Shown here in pieces: positions 15,183 through 23,361 of a stretch of 45,854 bases of DNA. The position numbers and the translations under genes were made by a program. How positions within the stretch are numbered: position 1 is the stretch's first letter; each line of letters begins with the position of its first letter. Origin of the DNA: a virus; the IMG/VR virus record IMGVR_UViG_3300044641_006875, positions 1 through 45,854 of that record; one strand, 5' to 3'. The notes below the pieces were generated by a model. That model made no database searches, was not told where the DNA came from, and saw only the letters and a list, made by a program, of their open reading frames with translations.

Positions 15183-15992
15183 ATGAAACTAATACTATTA
15201 ACTTTATTACTTGTACCGTCATTTTTATTCGGTCAAGTGTCTTCTTGGAGAAATAATCCACCCAGACAATCTTTACCACAACAAAGGGTAGAATCATCAA
15301 GAACAATACCATCAACACCACAACGAAATGATGTCAGCAGATGGAGAAGTAATCCACCTCAACCAGATCCGCGAGGTAGAGTTAGAATTCAAAACTGGGG
15401 TAGACCGAATCAGTTTGGTTACTACTGGGGAGAATGGGGATGGTATCAGCCATTTCCTTTCATTTGGTATGATGATTTTGGATGGAGACAAAGAAGTGTA
15501 ATTCACGTATACGAAAATGGTAAAAGAGATACTATTAGAAGAGAATCAATTTATACAACTTTTGGTGCTGGGTATACAAATAATAAACAAGTATCTTTTT
15601 GGGGTGCTGCTGGAAGAAAAAAAGGTTATTTTATTTTAGATTACACAATGTCATATGATATTGATCAAAATGAATATTACCCATATGGTAGAATAAGCGA
15701 TGTGGACTTTCCACTAAGTGATAATGATTTTATTAAACAAGGTGCATTATATCTTGGTGGAGGTAAAAGATTTGGAAAGTTAGGTGTTCATGGAATGATT
15801 GGGTTTGGTAGAGAGATTATTAGATATCAGGGTAGAGACGAACTAGGTGGTATTTCATTCCCTAAATCAAATTCAAATTTTACAACATTTAAATTTGGTA
15901 TTATAAGAGACTTTAAATTCTTCACATTAAAATTAGATAGAGATCCAATAAGAAATTACAACCAAATAAGTATTGGATTGCATAATAAGTAA
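15183..15992 (+). CDS. Exported protein with Pro/Arg-rich linker and barrel-like C-terminus
   Basis: A 269-residue protein. Signal peptide MKLILLTLLLVPSFLFGQ, then a low-complexity segment with repeated SSWRNNPP / SRWRSNPP units (about 20-65), a Trp/Tyr-rich stretch (GYYWGEWGWYQPF) and a strand-rich C-terminal part. Likely outer-membrane associated. It has its own TATTTATA box after a terminator and is coupled to the next gene by a shared TAATG. Confidence 0.65.
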   Translation: MKLILLTLLLVPSFLFGQVSSWRNNPPRQSLPQQRVESSRTIPSTPQRNDVSRWRSNPPQPDPRGRVRIQNWGRPNQFGYYWGEWGWYQPFPFIWYDDFGWRQRSVIHVYENGKRDTIRRESIYTTFGAGYTNNKQVSFWGAAGRKKGYFILDYTMSYDIDQNEYYPYGRISDVDFPLSDNDFIKQGALYLGGGKRFGKLGVHGMIGFGREIIRYQGRDELGGISFPKSNSNFTTFKFGIIRDFKFFTLKLDRDPIRNYNQISIGLHNK

Positions 15993-17425
15993 TGAAAAAA
16001 ATATTATTTTTTATTTTTATTTTTATTTCGATAAAATCGTTTGGTCAAACTTATACACAAACTTTTATAGACAAATGTAGTGGTGAAAGAAAAGTTGCAA
16101 CTACAACCATGATTAATGGTCAAGCAACTGTATCTTTTTATAATCAAATTAGAACATTTACATTATTGGAGGTACAAACAGGTGTTGTACAAACATGGTT
16201 AATGACAACAAAAGCAACGTATGAATCATTAACTTGTCCAGTTATTAATAATCCTGTTGTACAACAAGCTGTTGCTAATACTGCAGCTCAAACAGCTAGT
16301 AACGCAGCTGCAGCTGCTGCAAGTTCTGCTGCATCAAGTGCAGCGTCATCATCAGCATCGTCAGCGGCAAGTAGTAGTGCTAGTTCAGCGGCATCAAGTT
16401 CAGCGGCTGCATCAACACCACCACCAACAACCCCACCACCTGCACCAGCAAGTGGTTCATCTGGATCTACTGGTAGTAATAGTTCATCTGGTGGTGGATC
16501 ATCTTCAAGTGGGTCATCATCTTCAGGATCTAAAACCGAATCAAAAACTGAAACTAAAAGTGAAAGTAAGACCGAGTCTAAATCGGAATCTAAAACAGAA
16601 GAAAAGAAGACAGAATCTAAAACGGAAGAAAAGAAAGAAGAATCAAAATCTGAAAGTAAAGAAGAGAAAAAAGAAGAAAAGAAATCAGAAGAGAAAAAGG
16701 AAGAAAAGAAAGAGGAGGAGAAAAAAGAAGAAAAGAAAAAAGAAGAAAAGAAAAAAGAAAAAGCGGTTGTATCGAACCCAATGTTATTATCATCTGATCT
16801 ATCAACAATAGAATCACCCGATGGTAGATGGTTACAATCCGCAACTATTGGTGTCTCTAAATCATCATTAATGGGCGATGAAAGTTATTCAGCAAATGCT
16901 GTCATAATGAGTGATTTAAAAACTTTTATTGTTAGTGGTGGTTATACTAAAATGGATTTCTCTGGTGGTAAGTTAAAAGCTATACATTCATACTCATCCG
17001 CGTTTGCATATTTGAATGGAAACTATATGAACTTGTTGGGTTATACACATATTAAACCAACACTAAAACATGGTGTTTTTGGTTACAATCTTGGTATAAT
17101 TAATTTATTTTTAAAAAATGGAGATAACAAATATGATTTTAATATGTCATCATCAGTTGTAACATTTTGGACAAAACCATATCAGTATAATAAAAAGTTA
17201 ACGATATCACCACAAGTGTTCGCAATGGCTGCCCCAATATCATGGAATAGTGTAACTGGAGGGTCAACAGTAAATAGACAATTAGGTTTTCTTTTAGGTT
17301 CTTCCTTTGATTATAAATTAAGTAAAAGATTTGGACTAAGTGTTAATTACAAATTAAGTGGTAACACTGCACCGGGTTCACCTTTCTTGAGTAATATTTT
17401 GATTGGATCAAGAATGATTCTTTAA
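15992..17425 (+). CDS. Exported protein with Ser/Ala and Lys/Glu repeats and a C-terminal barrel
   Basis: A 477-residue protein with signal peptide ending KSFGQ. After a roughly 80-residue domain comes an Ala/Ser tract built of SSAASSSA-like units (about 92-145), a Pro/Gly/Ser linker, and a charged tract of TESK and EEKK repeats up to about residue 255. The last 215 residues are a strand-rich barrel-like domain that shares ISPQVFAM with the protein at 11262. The repeats look like a flexible periplasmic spacer. This may anchor the outer membrane to something in the periplasm. The purine-rich repeat DNA may be length-variable. Confidence 0.68.
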   Translation: MKKILFFIFIFISIKSFGQTYTQTFIDKCSGERKVATTTMINGQATVSFYNQIRTFTLLEVQTGVVQTWLMTTKATYESLTCPVINNPVVQQAVANTAAQTASNAAAAAASSAASSAASSSASSAASSSASSAASSSAAASTPPPTTPPPAPASGSSGSTGSNSSSGGGSSSSGSSSSGSKTESKTETKSESKTESKSESKTEEKKTESKTEEKKEESKSESKEEKKEEKKSEEKKEEKKEEEKKEEKKKEEKKKEKAVVSNPMLLSSDLSTIESPDGRWLQSATIGVSKSSLMGDESYSANAVIMSDLKTFIVSGGYTKMDFSGGKLKAIHSYSSAFAYLNGNYMNLLGYTHIKPTLKHGVFGYNLGIINLFLKNGDNKYDFNMSSSVVTFWTKPYQYNKKLTISPQVFAMAAPISWNSVTGGSTVNRQLGFLLGSSFDYKLSKRFGLSVNYKLSGNTAPGSPFLSNILIGSRMIL

Positions 17426-17557
17426 TACATCTTTATCAAGCTGTAATGGTCTTATGTGTTGACGATGTTTTTTAACACCATATTCTGTTGTTATTTTAGA
17501 AATTGTCACACCAAGTGATGAACAAAGTATAAGAACGAATATAATTAAGTTTAACAT
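17408..17557 (-). CDS. 49-residue single-pass membrane protein
   Basis: ATG at 17557 to TGA at 17408-17410. It begins MLNLIIFVLILCSSLGVTI, a clear membrane helix, followed by a basic tail (KKHRQHIRPLQ). It overlaps the end of the convergent + strand gene by 18 nt. Short but protein-like, and similar in design to the one at 19744. Confidence 0.5.
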   Translation of the reverse strand: MLNLIIFVLILCSSLGVTISKITTEYGVKKHRQHIRPLQLDKDVLKNHS

Positions 17558-17664
17558 ATTGTGTTTTTTTTATATAACTATTAGAAAAATACAATAAAAA
17601 TAGTAGAATACTAAGAATAATAGGATTATAACAAGAGATTCTTTATATAGTACAAAAATAAAAA

Positions 17665-17691
17665 ACCCTTGTAGAAACAAGGGTCTTTTTT
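17665..17691. terminator. Bidirectional terminator
   Basis: ACCCTTG / CAAGGGT stem with a 6-nt loop, T-run on the right and A-run on the left. It can stop - strand transcripts from the RNA ligase region and any + strand read-through. Confidence 0.85.
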
Positions 17692-17742
17692 GGCAAGAAA
17701 TGACTAAACGCACTCTCTATACGTTTATGATTTTAATATAGT

Positions 17743-18090
17743 TTATTTTTTATTTTTTGTCAAGCTTTTATATAAATTTAATATTTCAGAACATTTTTCA
17801 TAGTCTTCAATATCTTCAAAGTATGGCATTATGTGATCAATAAGAATTTCTGGTTCTTTCTTTAATAGTTGAAATTCTGTTTTCCAATCCATAACATCAT
17901 TTTTATCCAGAAGAAGGCTGGCGTTAACAACAAATTTAATTTCTCTTTTTTTTGTTGTTAATAATTGTTTAAAGGAGTCGACAACCCCGTTATATATTAG
18001 TGGTTTATTTTTATCTAGAAAATCTTCAAAGGATTTATACTTTCCTGTCACATGAACATCGAGTGTCTCTGGTTTGTTAGTTGTCCGCAT
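17743..18090 (-). CDS. Hypothetical protein downstream of the RNA ligase
   Basis: A 115-residue, charged, mostly helical protein without export signals. It overlaps the end of the RNA ligase gene by 14 nt, so it is probably made with it. Family unknown. ATG at 18090 is the only reasonable start. Confidence 0.6.
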   Translation of the reverse strand: MRTTNKPETLDVHVTGKYKSFEDFLDKNKPLIYNGVVDSFKQLLTTKKREIKFVVNASLLLDKNDVMDWKTEFQLLKKEPEILIDHIMPYFEDIEDYEKCSEILNLYKSLTKNKK

Positions 18091-19252
18091 TCTTAAATGG
18101 TTTTGAGTATGTTGGGTATATAATTTTCCAGATTATATTACTATAATCTTTTTTGTTTAACATCGAAAATAAAATGCTTGAATTTTCACATTTTATTGCT
18201 TCAAGTGCAAATGATTTTCTGTCCTCAATATTACAGCTTTTTACAATTGTGGCAAAATCTGTTAATGATTTTTTTTCAATATTTTCATATTGTTTTATTA
18301 GATCTTCAGCGGTCTTATCTACCCAGCCATAGAACTCATCTGGCACGTCTTTAATAATTTCATCAAATGATTTATTATCCTTAAGAAGCCCCCAAATATC
18401 TCTTGATGAAATACCTGTTAAAATTTTATGTAATCTTTTATATTCTTCACCTTTGATTTTCATGCGAAAACCATTCATGAAACGAATAACATAACCCTCC
18501 CTATCATTTGATATCTCTTCTTTTAATAAATCATAACCTTCACCCCAAGTTTTGTACATCATCACAAGCTCGAACCCCAAATCTTCGTAGTGTTCACTGT
18601 ATATGTTAAATTCTCGACCTGTATTTGTTTGAATAGCACCTAATAAAACCAATTTTTCTTCATTGTTATAATCAACAACGATTCTATTTTCAGGATAGAT
18701 TATTTCAAACAAATATGTACAATCTGTTGATAGTTCACTGTATTTGTATTTACTTAATATTTCAGCGCCTCTAATTGCTTGTGGTGAAGTAAACGATCCG
18801 CGAGTTGCTAATATCCATTCACCCTTTTTCTTTGGTGTTGGATCATAATATGGATTATCAAAATCAGGTAAGTTATTAGGATCAAAAAACCTTTCCATAC
18901 CAGTTTCATAATTGTTATTAAACCAGATGTTATATCTTCTTTCATCACTCAATTCATATTCGTAATAAAAAAGAATACCTAATGATCCATCCATTTTTTC
19001 ATAAACCTCAAAATTTTCATTTGGAATGTCCTCTGGTTTATGCTCTTCGTAATTAAAAAATTTCTTGAACGGTCTTGCAACAATATCACCTTTTGAATTG
19101 GTGACCAAACCCCTACATTGTATTGTTATTTCATCCCACAGTTTTTCGTATTGAACTTTAGGACTATAATTCCATATAGTTAGATCAAGTGTTGGGTGAA
19201 TTTGTTTGTGTAACAAACCATCGTTGTAATATTTTTCTAATGTAGTTAACAC
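18077..19252 (-). CDS. rnlA: T4 Rnl1-type RNA ligase
   Basis: A 391-residue protein joining 3'-OH and 5'-phosphate RNA ends with ATP. The nucleotidyltransferase motifs are all present: CRGLV (46-50), motif I EKMDG with catalytic K86, motif III LFEIIYPENR (181-190), motif IV EGYVIRF (252-258) and motif V MKIKG (264-268). The start is GTG at 19252; the N-terminal layout before motif I suits the family. Upstream lies the polynucleotide kinase gene, so the pair forms a repair system for cleaved RNA, in T4 directed at tRNA cut by anticodon nucleases. The local tRNA cluster supplies a likely substrate. Confidence 0.88.
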   Translation of the reverse strand: MLTTLEKYYNDGLLHKQIHPTLDLTIWNYSPKVQYEKLWDEITIQCRGLVTNSKGDIVARPFKKFFNYEEHKPEDIPNENFEVYEKMDGSLGILFYYEYELSDERRYNIWFNNNYETGMERFFDPNNLPDFDNPYYDPTPKKKGEWILATRGSFTSPQAIRGAEILSKYKYSELSTDCTYLFEIIYPENRIVVDYNNEEKLVLLGAIQTNTGREFNIYSEHYEDLGFELVMMYKTWGEGYDLLKEEISNDREGYVIRFMNGFRMKIKGEEYKRLHKILTGISSRDIWGLLKDNKSFDEIIKDVPDEFYGWVDKTAEDLIKQYENIEKKSLTDFATIVKSCNIEDRKSFALEAIKCENSSILFSMLNKKDYSNIIWKIIYPTYSKPFKNADN

Positions 19253-19319
19253 AGTTTTTGAAAGTATTTTTTGGTTGGGGATTAACGGTCTTGGTAAAAG
19301 ATTCGATAAACTGGCTCAT

Positions 19320-19742
19320 TTACATTTTGATTTGAAACCTATCTTTCATTTGTTGGAGTTTCTCTTTGGGTACCCCATGTATATTTTCACCACCATGTCT
19401 ATTTTCAACAATGATAGTATGTATTCTGTAATTATACCTTTCAGCCATTTCAAAATATGGCTTCATTTCCCATTCTTCAGTAAAGGTATTAGCTACAACA
19501 ACTTTTGAAAATTCTAGTCTCATTCTATCTGCACATATTTGCTGACAGTTATTGTGTGCTTCTTTAAGTTTTGTTGGGTCAAAATTATAATTACCCTTGT
19601 CGTCCATGAAATAGTTATCCGCAGATATAACGTCTGGTCTATTACCTTGATTTGACTGAAGCATTACTTCACCAAGTGTTGTTTTACCAGATCCTGGTAA
19701 ACCCCTTAATAATATTAAATCACCAACCCATTCTGTTGCCAT
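19320..19742 (-). CDS. P-loop polynucleotide kinase-like protein
   Basis: A 140-residue protein with Walker A GLPGSGKT (14-21), followed by ISADNYF near 39-45 and the NYNFDPTKLKEAH signature of the small kinase group related to the T4 Pnk kinase domain and N4BP2-like proteins. It probably phosphorylates 5'-OH RNA or DNA ends. No phosphatase domain is attached, unlike T4 Pnkp. It lies 4 nt after a small membrane protein gene and 67 nt before the RNA ligase. Confidence 0.8.
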   Translation of the reverse strand: MATEWVGDLILLRGLPGSGKTTLGEVMLQSNQGNRPDVISADNYFMDDKGNYNFDPTKLKEAHNNCQQICADRMRLEFSKVVVANTFTEEWEMKPYFEMAERYNYRIHTIIVENRHGGENIHGVPKEKLQQMKDRFQIKM

Positions 19743-19743
19743 G

Positions 19744-19896
19744 CTAATTGCCTTTATTAATAATTATTTCTAATTTTTTAATTCTCACATCTAGGGATCT
19801 TACCTCATCTCTGTAATGGTTAACAATAGATAAGACCATTAATAACATAAGTATGGTTACTAATAGCAAAATAAGGGTGTTGATTGTCTTGTTCAT
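19744..19896 (-). CDS. 50-residue membrane protein with a short coiled-coil tail
   Basis: ATG 19896 to TAG 19744. One hydrophobic helix (LILLLVTILMLLMVLSIV) is followed by a charged helical tail (RSLDVRIKKLEIIINK). The stop codon lies one base from the ATG of the kinase, so it is the first gene of the RNA-repair operon. Confidence 0.55.
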   Translation of the reverse strand: MNKTINTLILLLVTILMLLMVLSIVNHYRDEVRSLDVRIKKLEIIINKGN

Positions 19897-19944
19897 GTTA
19901 ATGATTATTAACTAAAGATAGATAAAAAAAACCATAAAAAAAAA

Positions 19945-20283
19945 TCACCTAGTTTCCCAATAGATATTCCTTACTTTAGCGCCAAGTTCGGAATCATTTG
20001 GTGTTACCATAATTGTAGAAACAGGAACTAGTATTTGTTCTCTATTTGTACCCATAGTATAACATTTTTCACATAATTGGCCACACCCTTCAATGTAACC
20101 ATGTCTCATGTCTATATGTTCATAAAACTTGTATGGCGTTTCTATACCACACAGAACACAGGTTTCAATTTTATTGGCTTTTTCTGTTTCAAGAACACAC
20201 GATAAGTGGTCTGTACCTACTAGATAATCATAATCAATGTTAGAGGTATCTTTGTTGCAAATACTACATATAAATTTTTCCAT
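19945..20283 (-). CDS. Zinc-site protein of unknown function
   Basis: A 112-residue protein with paired cysteines: C-x2-C at the start (CSICNK), CVLCG in the middle, then H residues (YEHIDMRHG) and CEKC. This fits two zinc-ribbon/finger units. It might bind nucleic acid or protein; no family recognised. Confidence 0.62.
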   Translation of the reverse strand: MEKFICSICNKDTSNIDYDYLVGTDHLSCVLETEKANKIETCVLCGIETPYKFYEHIDMRHGYIEGCGQLCEKCYTMGTNREQILVPVSTIMVTPNDSELGAKVRNIYWETR

Positions 20284-20353
20284 ATTAGAGGTTTGTTACC
20301 TAAAATTATGGAAAAAATATAAATTAAGAAATCTTTTTTGGTATTTTTCAAAG

Positions 20354-20375
20354 AAAAGGGCCGAATTAACGGCCC
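20354..20375 (-). terminator. Rho-independent terminator after the lipoprotein
   Basis: GGGCCG / CGGCCC stem with a 6-nt loop and TTTTCTTTG on the - strand. Confidence 0.82.
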
Positions 20376-20380
20376 CTTTA

Positions 20381-20563
20381 CTATTTCACCTCAGCTGCAC
20401 TAGTTGTGTCTGCTGTTGCTTTCGTCGAATCAACTGCGGTTACAGCAGCTGTATCAACGTTAGCAGCGGTAGAATCCGTTGCTTCATTTGTGGCAGATCC
20501 TGAACCACATGCTGTTAGTGTAAGTGCTACACCAAGAGCTAAAATCAATGTATATTTTTTCAT
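20381..20563 (-). CDS. Small Ala/Thr-rich lipoprotein
   Basis: A 60-residue protein with a lipoprotein signal, lipobox LTAC (C19), and a mature part made almost only of Ala, Thr, Ser, Asp and Val (TDSTAANVDTAAVTAVDSTK). It resembles small host lipoproteins of Bacteroidota. Possible surface decoration or superinfection-exclusion factor; unproven. Terminators lie on both sides, so it is a single-gene unit. Confidence 0.7.
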   Translation of the reverse strand: MKKYTLILALGVALTLTACGSGSATNEATDSTAANVDTAAVTAVDSTKATADTTSAAEVK

Positions 20564-20607
20564 ACTATATTAAATATAAGTAAAAAAAGTGATAAAAAAA
20601 AATATAA

Positions 20608-20636
20608 TAAAAAAACCCCAACGAGAAGTCGGGGTT
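20608..20636 (-). terminator. Rho-independent terminator of the Clp gene
   Basis: AACCCC (20614-20619) pairs with GGGGTT (20631-20636); seven T follow on the - strand. Confidence 0.85.
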
Positions 20637-20714
20637 TAAGGTCTTTCGGTGGATTCAACTCCACTTACTTATTTAAAAAAACGAAAGGTAATCGACAAAG
20701 AGAACCTACAGACA
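20608..20714 (-). ncRNA. Possible small structured RNA downstream of the Clp gene
   Basis: A TATTTATA box on the - strand (20722-20715) is followed by about 100 nt that fold into CTTTCG/CGAAAG enclosing GTGGA/TCCAC and end at the terminator AACCCC/GGGGTT with seven T. No reading frame is present. It may instead be the 3' untranslated region of the Clp mRNA. Confidence 0.35.
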
Positions 20715-20762
20715 TATAAATATATGTGATTTTCGTAAAAATCCACATATTTAGTTAAAAAA

Positions 20763-22781
20763 CTAAATAATCTTCGTTTTTATCACCATTTTTTCTTTAA
20801 AGGTAATTTTTGTTGATGTGTTTTCTTTAATATTACCCTTTAAAATCTCATCACTAAGGAAATCTTCGCAAAGAGATTGAATTATTCTTTTTATTGGTCT
20901 AGCACCGTATTGTTCTTCCTTATTTCTTTTAAGAATTTCGTTTAAAACAGACGCATCAAATGTTATTTGATATTTCTTTTCATTTAAACGACTAACTAAA
21001 CGATCCATTTCAAGCTTTACAATTTTCTTAAGTGCTTCTTCACCAAGAGGGTTAAATAAAATGATATCATCGATTCTATTTAAGAACTCTGGATTGAATT
21101 GTTGCTTAAGTGATTTCTGTATGATAGTTTTTTTAACCTCATATTGTTGTGTTTCACTACTAGATGTTGTAAAACCAACGCCACCACCAAACTCAGACAC
21201 CTTTTTTGCACCAATGTTAGATGTCATGATAATAAGTGTGTTAGTAAAGTTAACTTTTCTACCAAATGCATCTGTTAAATGACCTTCATCTAAAATTTGT
21301 AGAAGTAAATTGAAGACATCTTTATGAGCCTTCTCAATTTCATCAAATAATATAACAGAAAACGGGTTATTTTTAACTTTCTCAGTTAACTGGCCACCTT
21401 CTTCATAACCAACATATCCTGGAGGAGAACCGATTAATCTTGATACGGTGTGCTTCTCCATAAATTCACTCATGTCAACACGAATAACATTATCTTCAGA
21501 CCCAAAAATTAAATTAGATAATGTTTTTGCTAGGTATGTTTTACCAACACCGGTGGAACCTAAGAAAATAAAAGAACCAATTGGTTTTTTATTATCTTTA
21601 ATACCAACGCGATTTCTTCTAATAGATTTTGATATTGCAGTTATCGCTTCATCTTGACCGATTACTTTTTCTGAAAGTTTAGTCTCTAAATTTAGCAAAT
21701 TAGACACTTCGTTACTATCCATCTTTGAAATAGGGATACCAACCATATTTGAGATGATATCATACACATCATCAACGTCCACTGGTATTAAAAAGTCTTT
21801 TTGTTTTTCTAACCATTTAGCTTTTTCATCATCTAACTTTTTAATCACCTTCTTTTCTTCATCTCTTAATTTAGCTGCAACCTCATAAACTTGTTTTTTA
21901 ACAACTTCATGTTTTTTCTCTTTAATTGACTCAATTTCTTTTTTTAATTTCTCAATAATTTCTGGTGCTTTTGTAACAACCCTTTTTTCTGATCCTAATT
22001 CATCCAATACATCAATAGCTTTATCGGGGAATTGTTTATCGGTCATAAATCTACCAGACAATCTAACGATTGTTTCAATAACCTCATTACCATATGAAAC
22101 TCTATGGTATTCTTCATACGAATCTTTAAGGTTTTTTAAAATTTCAACAGTTTCGTTTTCTGTTGGTTCTTTTAAAATAATTTTCTGAAATCTTCTAACT
22201 AACGCACCGTCTTTTTCAATGTGTTTTTTAAATTCATCAAATGTTGTTGCGCCTATACATTGCATTTCACCTCTAGCTAACGCTGGTTTTAAAATGTTCG
22301 CCGCATCCATTGAACCAGATGCATTACCAGCACCAACCATTGTGTGTAACTCGTCAATAAACACAATAACATCCGGGTTTTCTTGTAACTCATGTAATAT
22401 CGCTTTAATTCTTTCTTCAAATTGTCCGCGATATTTTGTACCAGCAACTAATGATGTTAAATCAAGTGATACTAATCTTTTATCAATCAAATTTGAAGGA
22501 CAATCACCCTTTGATATCATTAGTGCTAATTTTTCAACTAAAGCCGATTTACCAACACCAGCATCACCAACAATCACCGCATTGTTTTTCTTCTTTCTTG
22601 AAAGAATTTGTGCAATTCTCTTAACTTCCTTATCCCTACCAACAACTGGGTCTATTTTTCCTTCTTCCGCCATCTTAATCAGGTCTCTAGAAAAATTATC
22701 TAAAATAGGTGTTGTTGAGTTAACCCTTTTGTTTTTAGGATTAGCTCTAGGGTTCTCATCATAACCAAAATCTACTGCCAT
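20763..22781 (-). CDS. ClpC/ClpB-type AAA+ unfoldase lacking the N-domain
   Basis: A 672-residue protein with two AAA+ modules. Module 1 has Walker A GDAGVGKS (72-79) and Walker B VIVFIDE (138-144). A short coiled middle segment (about 271-330) follows, of ClpC rather than ClpB size. Module 2 has Walker A GSTGVGKT (408-415) and Walker B VILFDE (476-481). The Clp N-terminal repeats are missing. The VGF tripeptide at 535-537 lies where ClpC carries the loop that docks on ClpP, so it could feed the host ClpP protease. It is divergent from Hsp20, with which it shares a regulatory gap. Confidence 0.9.
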   Translation of the reverse strand: MAVDFGYDENPRANPKNKRVNSTTPILDNFSRDLIKMAEEGKIDPVVGRDKEVKRIAQILSRKKKNNAVIVGDAGVGKSALVEKLALMISKGDCPSNLIDKRLVSLDLTSLVAGTKYRGQFEERIKAILHELQENPDVIVFIDELHTMVGAGNASGSMDAANILKPALARGEMQCIGATTFDEFKKHIEKDGALVRRFQKIILKEPTENETVEILKNLKDSYEEYHRVSYGNEVIETIVRLSGRFMTDKQFPDKAIDVLDELGSEKRVVTKAPEIIEKLKKEIESIKEKKHEVVKKQVYEVAAKLRDEEKKVIKKLDDEKAKWLEKQKDFLIPVDVDDVYDIISNMVGIPISKMDSNEVSNLLNLETKLSEKVIGQDEAITAISKSIRRNRVGIKDNKKPIGSFIFLGSTGVGKTYLAKTLSNLIFGSEDNVIRVDMSEFMEKHTVSRLIGSPPGYVGYEEGGQLTEKVKNNPFSVILFDEIEKAHKDVFNLLLQILDEGHLTDAFGRKVNFTNTLIIMTSNIGAKKVSEFGGGVGFTTSSSETQQYEVKKTIIQKSLKQQFNPEFLNRIDDIILFNPLGEEALKKIVKLEMDRLVSRLNEKKYQITFDASVLNEILKRNKEEQYGARPIKRIIQSLCEDFLSDEILKGNIKENTSTKITFKEKMVIKTKII

Positions 22782-22852
22782 ATGCTATTCTTTTAAATTT
22801 ATCACAAACATAACTAAAAAAACCGAAAAAAACAAAATATGATTCAGACAAA

Positions 22853-22900
22853 ATGTCTAAAAAAATGTCTAACGAATGTCTAAATGTCAGCTTTAGACAT
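22853..22900. promoter_or_regulatory. Direct repeats ATGTCTAA and a palindrome between Clp and Hsp20 genes
   Basis: ATGTCTAA occurs at 22853, 22865 and 22876, that is every 11-12 bp, about one helical turn. The third copy pairs with TTTAGACAT at 22892-22900 as a perfect 9-bp inverted repeat. It lies in the divergent gap between two chaperone genes and looks like an operator. Confidence 0.55.
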
Positions 22901-22946
22901 TTGGTTCACAATTTGTAAATTGTAAATTAAAATAAAATAAAACTAT

Positions 22947-23315
22947 ATGATTACATTATTTAAAGACCCCTTTTTTGAAGCGTTTGATAAAGTATTAGAT
23001 GCTTCTCGCTACACAGTTAGCCCACAAACTAATATTCACAAAACAGAGAGTGAATATAAAATAACAATGTCATTACCTGGTTTAACCAAGGATGATTTAA
23101 AGATTTCATTAAAGGAAGGTATTCTTAAAGTATCATTCGAGAAGGATGAGAAAGATGAAAGAACACATTTCGTTGATAATTTCACCAAATCATATAATAT
23201 ACCTGATGATGTTAGAGAAAAGGATATTGTTGGTAAGGTTGAAAACGGAATACTGGTGTTAACCCTACCAATAGATAAGAAAAAGTCATTAGAAAGACTA
23301 ATTTCACTTAACTAA
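22947..23315 (+). CDS. Hsp20 small heat-shock protein (alpha-crystallin domain)
   Basis: A 122-residue ATP-independent holdase. The alpha-crystallin domain spans about 27-117, from NIHKTESEYKITMSLPG to the typical NGILVLTLP (about 101-109). The N- and C-terminal arms are short. Hsp20 genes are frequent in T4-like phages. It is divergent from the Clp gene and followed by its own terminator, so it is monocistronic. Confidence 0.92.
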   Translation: MITLFKDPFFEAFDKVLDASRYTVSPQTNIHKTESEYKITMSLPGLTKDDLKISLKEGILKVSFEKDEKDERTHFVDNFTKSYNIPDDVREKDIVGKVENGILVLTLPIDKKKSLERLISLN

Positions 23316-23335
23316 ACCCTCCATTTGTATGAATA

Positions 23336-23360
23336 AAAGCCCCAATTGATTTGGGGCTTT
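23336..23360 (+). terminator. Rho-independent terminator after Hsp20
   Basis: AAAGCCCCAA / TTGGGGCTTT stem with a short loop. The T-run is weak (only the arm itself plus TATATTTA). Confidence 0.75.
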
Positions 23361-23361
23361 A

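Noticed and set aside
16257-16844. Long overlapping frames on both strands in the repeat region of gene 15992
   Set aside because: They are shadows of low-complexity coding DNA (poly His/Gln/Leu and poly Lys/Arg translations).
19185-19319. A 44-codon frame (MSQFIESFTK...) directly after the kinase stop, overlapping the ligase start; possible frameshift start of the ligase
   Set aside because: The ligase from GTG 19252 already has a full-length family N-terminus, and no slippery site is evident.
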